A program made the translations under genes and the position numbers. Positions 33,204 through 42,464 of a stretch of DNA of 64,000 nt are shown here, piece after piece. The notes below the pieces were generated by a model. It saw nothing but the letters and a program-made list of their open reading frames with translations. It had not been told where the DNA came from and searched no databases. The stretch spans positions 536,259,383 through 536,323,382 of the forward strand of contig NC_064621.1 in NCBI RefSeq assembly GCF_023898315.1, given 5' to 3'. Within the stretch, counting starts at the first letter, position 1. The number at the start of each line of letters is the position of its first letter. The stretch is from Schistocerca nitens. Its lineage: Eukaryota > Arthropoda > Insecta > Orthoptera > Acrididae.

Positions 33204-33692
33204 GCAAGGAAAGCGTTTCTGAAGGAGAGAAATTTGTTAACATCGAGTATAGATTTAAGTGTCAGGAAGTCGTTTCTGAAAGTGTGTGGAGTGTAGCCGT
33301 GCATGTAAGTGAAACATGGACAAGAAGAGAATAGAAGCTTTCGAAATGTGGTGCTACAGGACAATGCTGAAGATTAGGTGGGTAGATCACATAACCAATG
33401 AGGAGGTATTGAATAGGATCGGGGAGAAGAGGAGTTTGTGGCACAACTTGACTAGAAGAAGAGGTCGGTTGGTAGGATATATTCTGAGGCATCAAGGGAT
33501 CATCAATTTAGTATTGGAAGGCAGCGTGGAGGGTAAAAATCGTAGAGGGAGACCAAGAGATGAATACATTAAGCAGATTCAGAAGGATGTAGGTTGCAGT
33601 AGGTAGTGGGAGATGAAAAAGATTGCACAGGATAGAGTAGCATGGAGAGCTGCATCAAACCAGTCTCAGGACTGAAGACCACAACAACAACA
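33204..33692 (+). mobile_element. non-LTR retrotransposon, C-terminus and 3' end, second family
   Basis: Starts directly at the junction with an IARKAFLKE-like reading. The frame 33143-33334 then holds SVWSVAVHVSETWT, and 33316-33606 holds KRIEAFEMWCYRTMLKIRWV, DHITNEEVLNRIGEKRSLWH and NRRGRPRDEYIKQIQKDVG. A TAG replaces the next Trp-like codon near 33606. The DRVAWRAASNQSQD end and (AAC)n tail follow at 33640-33693. Same family as 11.5 kb. Confidence 0.85.
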
Positions 33693-33693
33693 A

Positions 33694-33806
33694 ACCTAAG
33701 GACATCGCACACATCCATGCCCGAGGCAGGATTCGAACCTGCGACCGTAGCGGTAGCGCGGTTCCAGACTGAAGCTCCTAGAACGTCTGTGCCACAACGG
33801 CCGGCT
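33694..33806 (-). repeat. SINE family A, 3'-truncated, fused to the LINE tail
   Basis: Minus strand from CCTAAGGACATCGCACACAT to GCCGGC. The 3' end of the SINE (about 80 bp) is absent; the LINE (AAC)n tail is there instead. Confidence 0.85.
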
Positions 33807-33977
33807 ACGAACAACTCCTGAACTCCAGGGTTCCTCAAAAAGTAGAGTTCACAAGTTGATTACAACAGGATGGTCCAGTGGCGATGTTTCTAATTCCAAA
33901 GATGCATTTACACCTGTGCGCCTTGCGTCTAGTCACCGTGCGACCACAGCCTAACGTAAACGTCCCGACACTCCGTC

Positions 33978-34139
33978 TCCAGTCGGCTGCGGTGGCCGTG
34001 CGGTTCTAGGCGCTTCAATCCGCAAGCGCGCGACTGCTACGGTCGCAGTTTCGAAGCCTGCCTCGGGCATGGATGTGTGTGATGTCCTAAGGTTAGTTAG
34101 GTTTAAGTAGTTCTACGTTCTAGAGGACTAATGACCTCG
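33978..34139 (+). repeat. SINE family A, 3' end displaced by a transposon
   Basis: Plus-strand copy with head CTGCGGTGGCCGTGCGG. It breaks at GACCTCG where the element at 34140 begins. A short continuation TCAGATG is found after that element at 35505. Confidence 0.85.
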
Positions 34140-35504
34140 CAAGGGAACCTCCCCATCGCACCCTCCTCAGATTTAGTTATAAGTTGGCACAATGGATAGG
34201 CCTTGAAAAACTGAACACTGATCAATCGAGAAAACAGGAAGAAGTTTTGTGGAACTATGAAAAAAATAAGCAAAATATACAAACTGAGTAGTCCATGTGC
34301 AAGATAGGCAACATCAAGGCTACTATGAGCGTAGGAGCGCCGTGGTCCCGTGGTTAGCGTGATCAGCTGCGGAACGAGAGGTCCTTGGTTCACGTCTTTC
34401 CTCCAGTGAAAATTTTATTTTCTTTATTTTGGCAAAGTTATGATCCGTCCGTTCGTTCATTGACGTCTCTGTTCACTGTAATAAGTTTAGTGTCTGTGTT
34501 TTGCGACCGCACCGCAAAAAAATGGTTCAAATGGCTCTGAGCACTATGGGACTCAACTGCTGTGGTCATAAGTCCCCTAGAACTTAGAACTACTTAAACC
34601 TAACTAACCTAAGGACAGCACACAACACCCAGCCATCACGAGGCAGAGAAAATCCCTGACCCCGCCGGGAATCGAACCCGGGAACCCGGGCGTGGGAAGC
34701 GAGAACGCTACCGCACCGCAAAACCGTGCGATTAGTAGACGAAAGGACGTGCCTCTCCAATGGCAACCGAAAACATTTGATCGCAAGGTCATAGGTCAAC
34801 CGATTCCTCCACAGGAAAACACGTCTGACATATTCTCTATGACACTGGTGACGGCATGTGCATCACATGACAGGAATACGTTGTCGACCCACCTAACTTG
34901 TACACTTGGCGGATGGGTAAAAAGATTCGTCTACCTTGCCCGATTTAAGTTTTCTTGTGGATGTGATAATCACTCCCAAAAAAGTTATGAAGACATAAGA
35001 GTTTGTCACATAAACTGCAACAAATGAATGCAACAGTTTCACAGTCGCACGGTTTTCCCTGTGCTCTGTCAAAACATTTGTTTTTAACGTTTTCAAATTT
35101 TTCCGTGTGTTGACCCTCAAATCCTGCATATGTCCAAGCAATTCTGAACATGTCCTGGAATTTTGGAGAGCGAAGATGATTATGTGTAAGTACCAGAACA
35201 TTGATAATTGTCTGAAAATAAAAAATTAAACTTTTCACTCGAGGGAAGACTTGAACCAATGACCTTTCGATCCGCAGCTGCTCACGCTAACCACGGGACC
35301 ACGATGCTCCTGAGTTCAGAGCAGCCTTGATGTTGCCTATCTTGCACATGGACTATTCATTTTGTATATTTTGCTTATTTTTTTCATAGTTCCACAAAAC
35401 TTCTTCCTGTTTTCTCGATTGATCTGTGTTCAGTTTTTCAAGGCCTATCCACTGTGCCAACTTATAACTAAATCTGAGGGGGGTGCGATGGGGAGGTTCC
35501 CTTG
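34140..35504. mobile_element. non-autonomous DNA transposon with long inverted repeats, copy 2
   Basis: Same family as 5178-6302 (ends CAAGGGAACCTCCCC and GGGGAGGTTCCCTTG), with its core in the opposite orientation. The 3 bp flanks TCG (34137-34139) and TCA (35505-35507) fit a 3 bp TSD with one later change. The inverted repeats again contain the tRNA-like segment (GTGGTTAGCGTGATCAGC). Without the SINE it is about 1160 bp, near the 1125 bp of copy 1. No transposase. Confidence 0.88.
34520..34709 (-). repeat. SINE family B inserted in the long-inverted-repeat transposon
   Basis: Full copy with a 14 bp TSD ACCGCACCGCAAAA at 34506-34519 and 34710-34723. The other copy of the host transposon has the empty site, read on the minus strand around 5921-5947. 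Confidence 0.96.
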
Positions 35505-35779
35505 TCAGATGCTGCCCACAGCGATAGCAGCACCCTAAGCGTGCAGTAAGCGAAACTTCTGAATACGATATCTGAAGATTGTGAATACTAACGGCTATAT
35601 TGATTTGGAACATAGTTGTTACAGTAGATTGTCATAACATAAAAATCGTCAATAACTAAAAAAAGGACACTAAATTTGTTATTCTTTATGTAAACTGAAG
35701 GTGGAGGGGGGGGGGAGAAAGGGAAGGAAAGGGATAATTGATGTCAGCTGCATCGAGACATTACGCGGAATCAGCGGCG

Positions 35780-36250
35780 ACGAGTGAAAATGTGTACCGG
35801 ACCGGGATCACCAGCCTACGAAAAAATGTTCATATGTGTGTGAAATCTGATGGGACTTAACTGCTAAGGTCATCAGTCCCTAAGCTTACACACTACCTAA
35901 CCTAAATTATCCTAAGGACAAACACACACACCAATGCCCGAGGGAGGACTCGAACCTCCACCGGGACCAGCCGCACAGTCCTTAACTGCAGCGCCCAGAC
36001 CCCTCTGCTAATCCCGCGCGGCTCCAGCTTACGAGGCATGTGCGTTAACCATTGCGCCATCTGGGATACAGGGTTATCGCAAATGTGTGGACTATCCCGG
36101 CACGCCTCATTGTCGACCCAGACACCCACCGAGCGCCACCTATCCGGGGTCCCTGTCCATTTCTTCCACCCTCACAACTGTGAGATTCCCTCAGAGTGTC
36201 GGACGTACTGGTGCATCCGCAATGATGAAGGTAGATCCAGTGCTCAACTA
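35780..36250 (-). repeat. tRNA-like repeat, diverged, split by a SINE
   Basis: Minus-strand copy related to the repeat at 3.3 and 5.0 kb (ACGAGGCATGTGCGTTAACC, GGCACGCCTCATTGTCGACC). Interrupted at 35822-36023. Confidence 0.6.
35822..36023 (-). repeat. tRNA-derived SINE, family E, with TSD
   Basis: Body GGGACTTAACTGCTAAGGTC and ATTATCCTAAGGACAAACAC, head with reversed B-box GGACTCGAACCTCC, end ATCCCGCGCGGC. Near-perfect 11 bp TSD CCAGCCTACGA (35811-35821) and CCAGCTTACGA (36024-36034). Confidence 0.9.
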
Positions 36251-36339
36251 GGCGAATCAGCTATTTGAAGGCGTGGTGTCGGACCACTCATTCATATAAC
36301 AGGACAGTTTATTAATAATTTTCTTGTAACGTTTCGACG

Positions 36340-36515
36340 CGCGGCGTAGCTGCGCGGTCTGAGGCGACTTGTCACGGAACGCGCGGCTTCCCACGTCAAA
36401 GTTTCGAGTCCTTCTTCGGGCATGGGTGTTTGTGTTGTCCCTAGCGTAAGTTAGTTTAAGTTAGATTAAGTCCTGAGTAAGTCTAGGGACCGATGACCTC
36501 AGCAGTTTGGTCCAA
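36340..36515 (+). repeat. tRNA-derived SINE related to family E
   Basis: Degenerate head (CGCGGCGTAGCTGCGCGGTC, CGAGTCCTTCTTCGGGCATG), then GCGTAAGTTAGTTTAAGTTA and GGGACCGATGACCTCAGCAG. The 3' end is near GGTCC. Confidence 0.75.
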
Positions 36516-36700
36516 AAGCTTACCACCAATTTCCAATCTCTTATAACGTTCAGACATGCAGTGAATAATCTCTTTTTCCTTTAACAACAAAAAAATTGCT
36601 AGCAATAAACAGAAGACCAGACCTTCTGCACAACAACAAAGTGGAGTTTTGTTCAATACACTTTCAGCCAAATCGATGACTTTGGAACGTAGGAAACCTA

Positions 36701-37280
36701 TACAGGGTGTACCATAAATAATGGCGTAAACGCATGCAGTTGAAAGTACACGATACTAGAAGCAAAAAAGTCTCAGTAAACATAAGATCAAAAATGCATA
36801 CCTTAAGAGCTACGAGCAATTTTTCATCTTCGGTACTGTGAAGCAAATCTCTTCTACTGCAAGCTCTTTGCTTTCCACATTTTGGAAAGTGGTAGTATGG
36901 ACGAAAACAAGAAAAAATGTCCAGTAAAGATTTGCTCTAAAATCCATACCTTGGAAGTTATGAGGAATTGTTCTTTAGAAGAGTTGTGTTTCCAAGTAGC
37001 GAAGATGAGCACGTGCTCATAGCTCTCAAGGTATACATTTTAGAGCAAATGTTTACTGGATATTTTTTTCTTGTTTTGGTCCGTACTACTACTTCCCAAA
37101 ATGTGGAAAGTAAAGACCTTGCAGTAGAAGAGATTTGCTTCACAGTATCGAAGATGAAAAATTGCTCGTAGCACTTAAGGCATGCATTTTCGACCCTATG
37201 TTTACTGAGACTTTTTTGCTTCTAGTATCGTGTACTTTCAACTGCATGCGTTTACGCCATTAATTATGATACACCCTGTA
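36701..37280. mobile_element. 580 bp full-hairpin MITE
   Basis: The whole element is an inverted repeat: TACAGGGTGTACCATAAATA at the left, and at the right its diverged complement ending ATGATACACCCTGTA, arms about 285 bp, centre near 36990. TA flanks at 36699-36700 and 37281-37282 fit a Tc1/mariner-type target. The arms are clearly diverged from each other. No coding capacity; frames in it are palindrome shadows. Confidence 0.88.
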
Positions 37281-37282
37281 TA

Positions 37283-37692
37283 GGATGTAACACCTACACT
37301 ATTTAATGTTCGAAATAAGCCACCACAGAGAATAAACCGTCAAAAGCAATAAAAATGTTTCCCGACATAGAAGAAACCAATTCCACAATCGTTGCTAAAT
37401 TTGAACCACAAACGTCAAGAATCTTCAACATGTTCGCTGTTGAAGAAAAAGTAATTACATTTACAAAATTATCTATGTAATGGAAAGCCGAGTGAAATGT
37501 ATGAATGGGCAAATCAGTGGAATCCATAAAAAAGTTTAAGTGTCAGGGAAAGTGCCTATGATGGCAACAGACAACAACATAAGTATAGGCTTTGAACGCA
37601 TAAATTATGTTTATATTCTCTTGCTTTCAGCGGAGTAAGCTACAAGTATACACATATTCTAAAGTATTTCTTCGTAAACTAATTGTAGCTGA
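37283..37692. other. unassigned sequence
   Basis: Nothing recognised on either strand. Confidence 0.45.
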
Positions 37693-37699
37693 TGTCATT

Positions 37700-37890
37700 C
37701 AAAAATGGCTCTGTGCGCTATGCTACTTAACTTCTGAGGTCATCAGTCGCCTAGAACGTAGAACTAATTAAACCTAACTAACCTAAGGACATCACACACA
37801 TCCATGCCCGAGGCAGGATTCCAACCTGCGACCGTAGCGGTCGCTCGGCTCCAGACTGTAGTGCCTAGAACCGCACGGACACTCTGCTGG
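37700..37890 (-). repeat. SINE family A
   Basis: Minus-strand copy with the AACTAATTAAACC variant also seen at 3.2 and 50.5 kb. Candidate 7 bp TSD TGTCATT at 37693-37699 and 37891-37897. Confidence 0.9.
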
Positions 37891-37897
37891 TGTCATT

Positions 37898-38219
37898 GAA
37901 TCAGTGTGATTCGGGTGATTTTACACGTATTTCACGATAATTCGTGTCTCTAAGTAATTTTATAACGCATGCAACGCACAATTACAACTATTGTTTCGTT
38001 AATTAAGTAGAAAATAATTATCATTATCCTTAGGATGCATGTGACTGTGTGTTTTCCCACCGCTTGAAGCGCTAGTGACGCTCCAACTGTCAAACGGTAA
38101 CAACTTTCGGACCAGAGGGTGCCATAACTGTATTTATTAGACTGTGGTATGACTGTGCTTATCCCACTCGCAAGTGGAGGCACGCGTGTAGGTACATGCC
38201 TCTTCCTCAACATGTGCGT
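37898..38219. other. unassigned sequence
   Basis: Nothing recognised. Confidence 0.45.
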
Positions 38220-38231
38220 ACGAGTGGGTTT

Positions 38232-38767
38232 GGCTAAAATGGCTCTGAGCACTATGGGACTTAACTTCTGAGGTCATCAGTCCCCTAGAACTCAGAACTA
38301 CTTAAACCTAACTAACCTAAGGACATCACGGCAACGGCCTTGCCGCAGTGGTTACACCGGTTCCCGTGAGATCACCGAAGTTAAGCGCCGTCGGGCGTGG
38401 TCGGCACTTGGATGGGTGACCATCCACGCCGCCATGGGCCGTTGCCATTTTTCTGGGTGCAATCAGCCTCGTGATGCCAATTGAGGAGCTACTCGACCGA
38501 ATAGTAGCGGCTTCGGTCAAGAATACCATCATAACGAACGGGAGAGCGGTGTGCTGACCCCACGCCCCTCCTATCCGCATCCTCCTCTGAGGATGACACG
38601 GCGGTCGGATGGTCCCGGTAGGTCACTCGTGGCCTGAAGACGGAGTGCTTAAAAAACCTAAGGAAATCACACACAGCTATGCCCGAGGCAGGATTCGAAC
38701 CTGTTACCGTAGTGGTCGCGCAGTTCCAGACTGTAGCGCCTAGAACCGCTCGGCCACCCCGGCCGGC
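38232..38767 (-). repeat. SINE family A, split by a 5S-derived SINE
   Basis: 3' part at 38232-38329, head part at 38671-38767, minus strand. Outer TSD ACGAGTGGGTTT at 38220-38231 and 38768-38779, perfect 12 bp. Confidence 0.95.
38330..38654 (+). repeat. 5S-rRNA-derived SINE
   Basis: The head resembles 5S rRNA: GATCACCGAAGTTAAGCGCC, GTCGGGCGTGGTCGGCACTT, GGATGGGTGACCATCC and a closing GGGCCGTTGCC. It contains the internal control region for RNA polymerase III. A non-5S body follows (TACTCGACCGAATAGTAGCG, GAGGATGACACGGCGG) and ends GGCCTGAAGACGGAGTGCTT. TSD AACCTAAGGACATCAC (38314-38329) and AACCTAAGGAAATCAC (38655-38670), one mismatch. Not a functional 5S gene, because the 3' half is replaced. 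Confidence 0.93.
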
Positions 38768-38861
38768 ACGAGTGGGTTTCATTTATATCTGTGCTCACAC
38801 TGGGTGCCTCTTCTTTCATGTGGGGCAGGCTACAGCCGCAAGGAGCACAGTTGTAAACTCA

Positions 38862-39180
38862 CTTAAAGTGTAACAGTAAGCCCTTAATTCGAACTCTGGA
38901 AGCAGTCCCAAAACTTTTCGGAAAGAATATCTCCAAAATAGCGCACACTGCGCTGCAAAAATCGAAAGATTCGTACAATAACCGTAGTTTCTCCGTTGCT
39001 GCGTTGCAGAATATCCTGTAGAAATCATTGAGATTTTGGAAGAAACGCAATAGCCAGCCTTTTAGCTCAGTGGAAAGACGAACAGTCACCCTTTTGTGGT
39101 GCACTTAACAGCCAACCTGCTCTGCTCAATCACAACGTAGAGTTTTAAGGCTGTGGAGTCACTGCGCAATACCATACCGT
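38862..39180. repeat. diverged direct repeat, unit 1
   Basis: Shares with 39520-39850, in order: CAAAATAGCGCACA, GTAGAAATCA, a TTAGCTCAGTGGAAAGAC motif, CAGTCACCCTTTTGTGG and AAAGCTGTGG-like ends. Unknown function. On the minus strand both units have open frames (38859-39104, 39499-39771) with only weak mutual similarity. Confidence 0.7.
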
Positions 39181-39284
39181 GAATGAATCAACGAGTATTG
39201 TTGAAGCCGACATACATACTGGTTTAATTAAGAATACTCATACAGTTTTCATGAACATTTCTGAATTTCAGTATTCCTGCAAAA

Positions 39285-39467
39285 TGGTTCAAATGGCTCT
39301 AAGCACTATGGGACTTAGCATCTGAGGTCATCAGTCCCCCAGAACTTAGAACTACTTAAACCTAACTAACCTAAGGACATCACACACATCCATCCCCAAG
39401 GCAGGATTCGAAACTGCGACCGCAGCAGCAGCGCGGTTCCCGACTGAAGCGCCAAGAACCGCTCGGC
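39285..39467 (-). repeat. SINE family A between the two direct repeats, with TSD
   Basis: Minus strand. Perfect TSD ATTCCTGCAAAA at 39273-39284 and 39468-39479. Confidence 0.94.
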
Positions 39468-39519
39468 ATTCCTGCAAAAAGTAGTTTCCAAAAGTTTGTT
39501 ACAAAATGCCACTCCAGTG

Positions 39520-39850
39520 GCAAAGTCTGCAATCCGAAGTGTAACCGTAAGCGTTTAGTTGCAACCATTTCCAGAAGGAATCTTTCAAAATAGCGCACAT
39601 TCTGCAGCAAACTAAAGCCTCGTTCGATGGCGGTGGTTTGTCCGGTAGTGATTTAGCAGAACTGTAGAATACCTCGTACAAATCACTGTGGTGCGGAAGG
39701 AACTCTATGTCCGGCCAACTGTTAGCCCAGTAGAAAGACCACCAGTCACCCCTTTGTGGCGGCGTGAACAAAGAAGCTGTTCAGCTCCATCACGATGTTA
39801 ACATACAAAGTTATAAAGCTGTGGCGTCACTTCGCAACAGTTCCGTTGTT
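39520..39850. repeat. diverged direct repeat, unit 2
   Basis: Second unit of the duplication, offset about 650 bp. It shares the blocks listed for unit 1 (for example AAAATAGCGCACATTC and CAGTCACCCCTTTGTGGCGG). Confidence 0.7.
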
Positions 39851-40289
39851 ACGAAGACGTAGACTACAAGGTGACAGTGATGAACTGCTTCCTGTCTAGG
39901 CAGTGCTTCTTAAGAGCGACAGCAGAACGCTTCTGTCGCAGCGCTTGTGATTTTTTCCCACCATGCTTCGTGACTAAAATGACATGCAGATTAAAAGCGG
40001 CAGATGGCACGTTAGGTAACCTTCCATCGTTAAAACGCCTTGTGAGTTTCCTTTCCTCCAATCATTTATAAATCGCGTTCCGTGAATCACATCATGAGAG
40101 AGGGCCTTGAAGGGTGCGGAAAGAGTCAAATTACACAGGGTGTTTCAAAATAAGTGTCTCCTATTCTTATAGTGTGTTAGATAAAAAATTCGACAAATGT
40201 ATATCTGGAAATATATACTTGTTATTTTATTCATAGATTTTATTTTTCTGCAACTGTACTAAATATTTCAGAAAAAAAAAATGCAATCG
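39851..40289. other. unassigned; isolated transposon-end-like motif
   Basis: ACAGGGTGTTTCAAAATAAG at 40135 resembles a Tc1/mariner terminus, but no partner was found. Otherwise unassigned. Confidence 0.4.
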
Positions 40290-41700
40290 GCAGTTGAGCA
40301 GATATGTTTATTTCGCTTTACCGGTTTCAACTGCGTTTATTAGACGGTAAAATTAGCTTTGACATTCACAGGAAACCCGTCACAACAGATCACATCATTA
40401 CTTCTTCTTGTTGTCATCCTTTTAATCACAAATTGGCGTTCTTTCACGCTATGCATAATACTGACGTGCTTCTAACACCTTCAGCTACGGCTAATGGACT
40501 TAATAACTTAAAGAATGAAGCGGTCAGAAACGGATATGGAGCAAGCCTTGTACAAAAACTTTATAAAATAAAACCACCAAGATCACAAATTACTCTACAC
40601 CAATAAAAATGTCCTTACTGTTAAGCAGTACACTAGCATCACATTTCTAGGTGACATTTCATATCGTATAGCTAATATGTTTAAAAATTATGACATCACT
40701 CTGTTCTTTACCACGAAAAATGTCACGTAGTTGCTCTCTGTACGTTATGAGAAACCTCCAACTGACAAATCTCTTAAATTTGTGGTACATAAAATACTAT
40801 GTTATATACGTCCGTGTTTTTATACAGAACAGACAAGGACGGCATTTAAGACGCACTTTCGTGAACGTTTATTCAACAAAGACGGCGAGAATTCGTATAT
40901 ATCAACTTTTGCAGAACATCTCAAAGTCGAGAAACACACTGTTCCTCCTCAGTCTTTGCTTAACATTTTGAGTGACAGGTGTTACAAAATGAACCTATTT
41001 AGAAGAGCTTGAAATATGTAAACATTCCTACCTAAATTCAAAAGATTTTCTGAATGACGAGCTTGCATTAAAAAAATGCACTGTTTTGAGTGCGTAATAT
41101 CTCTTGCAAAACGTAAAAAACTGACCCATTCCTTTTGGATGTTAAGGCTATGTGCCACGTTTTCCAAATGTATTGCATAGAACTTCCTTTTATATCTTAG
41201 TTATACTTTTTATATGTTTTTATATATGTTCCTTGCCGCTGACACAACTGTTTGACATGTACATACATGTGATTCATTTACTGTAAATTATCAATCTGTC
41301 AACTCGTGTTTCCGATAATCAGATAAAGTACGTACTATTTAGCACATGTTATGACATCCTCCGATGAAGAAGATACTGACGTCTGGTAAGCCAGCACTAA
41401 ATAAGTTTTTGTAATGTACTTCTCATACTTCACATAACTGTATGGCCAAGATCCAATAACTGATAACACAGTATTCTCTGCCTCGTGATGACTGGGTGTT
41501 GTGTGATGTCCTTAGGTTAGTTAGGTTTAAGTAGTTCTAAGTTCTAGGCGACTGATGACCATAGATGTTAAGTCCCATAGTGTTCAGAGCCATTTGAACC
41601 ATAACACAGTTCATTTTGTAAGCTCCTGAAGATGGCCAATTGGTTAGCTGAAACCGGTGAAGCGAAATAAAAATGTCTGTCCAACCGACGACTGAATTTT
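40290..41700 (+). mobile_element. Penelope-like element, 5'-truncated
   Basis: The frame 40304-40606 holds DGKISFDIHRKPVTTDHI and NHPFNH-like HPFNHKLAFFHAMHN, the C-terminal part of the Penelope-type reverse transcriptase. After a stop, GDISYRIANMFKNYDITLFF near 40650 leads to the GIY-YIG endonuclease region at 40731-41012 (YTEQTRTAFKTHFRERLFNK). The 3' region includes CTGAAGATGGCC and GAAACCGGTGAAGCGAAATA near 41628-41670. The reverse complement of the last motif occurs at about 40306-40328, so an inverted copy of the 3' end lies at the 5' end, as Penelope elements often show. A SINE is inserted near the end. Confidence 0.82.
41473..41600 (+). repeat. SINE family B, 5'-truncated, with TSD
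   Basis: Starts at ATTCTCTGCCTCGTGATG, without the tRNA-like head, and ends ATTTGAACC. TSD ATAACACAGT at 41463-41472 and 41601-41610. Confidence 0.93.
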
Positions 41701-42099
41701 ATTCTGAAAACGTATACTTGTTGAGTTGTGGGCCATTTTACCTTAGCTATGTCAACAACAGTCAGTACTCAGTGAGGCAAACTGTATTACTATCGATGTT
41801 CGTTCGGACGCTTCTCTGATCTGTAAAGTAGGATAGAAGCTGATACCTGGCATCTCTGCCAAAAGAGCACAACGGTGGTGCACGCACAAGCGTTTCGGAG
41901 CACACCGTTCATCGTAAATTGTTGAGCATGGAGCTCCGCAACAGACCACCCCTACGTCTCCACATGTTGACCCAAAGACATCGTCAGTTACGACCGCATT
42001 GCTGACGGGACCATCAGGATTCGTCCGTCGATCAATGGAAACGTGTCGGCTCTTCGGGTGAATCACTTTTTGGTACACTAGGTCGATGGTCGTCTCCAC

Positions 42100-42460
42100 A
42101 AACGCTGTCCTCGAGGTGAACGGCAGCTCGTAACGTTCAGCGCGCCACGGACGCAGGCTGGGGTGGAGGGTGGGGGGTGGGGGGGGGGTGCAGTATTATG
42201 CTACGGAGATATTTTCCTGCGCTTGCATGGACCTGTAGTTGTAAACGAAGGCATGCTGATAGCTGCGAACCACCTGAACCCATTCATGCTGGATGTCTTC
42301 CCCGACAGCGATGAGAATTATTGTCCGTCTCTCGGAGCCAGAACTGTGCTACAGTGGTTCGAGGAGCGGTATAGTGAACTCACATTGACGTCTCGGCAAC
42401 CAAGGTTCGTTATTGGGCGCCTTCACCGTGTACGCAAATCAGCGACCCGTTATTAACTCG
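42100..42460 (+). pseudogene. Tc1-like transposase fragment (probable)
   Basis: Frame 42163-42456 contains GPVVVNEGMLIAANHLNPFM followed by LDVFPDSDENYCP and VLQWFEERYSELTL, resembling the central part of a Tc1-like DDE transposase. The Asp block is degenerate. A G run at 42171-42189 disrupts the upstream frame. Remote similarity only. Confidence 0.45.
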
Positions 42461-42464
42461 AATG

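Noticed and set aside
38330-38450. 5S rRNA gene
   Set aside because: Only part of the sequence is 5S-like. It continues into a SINE body and has a retroposition TSD.
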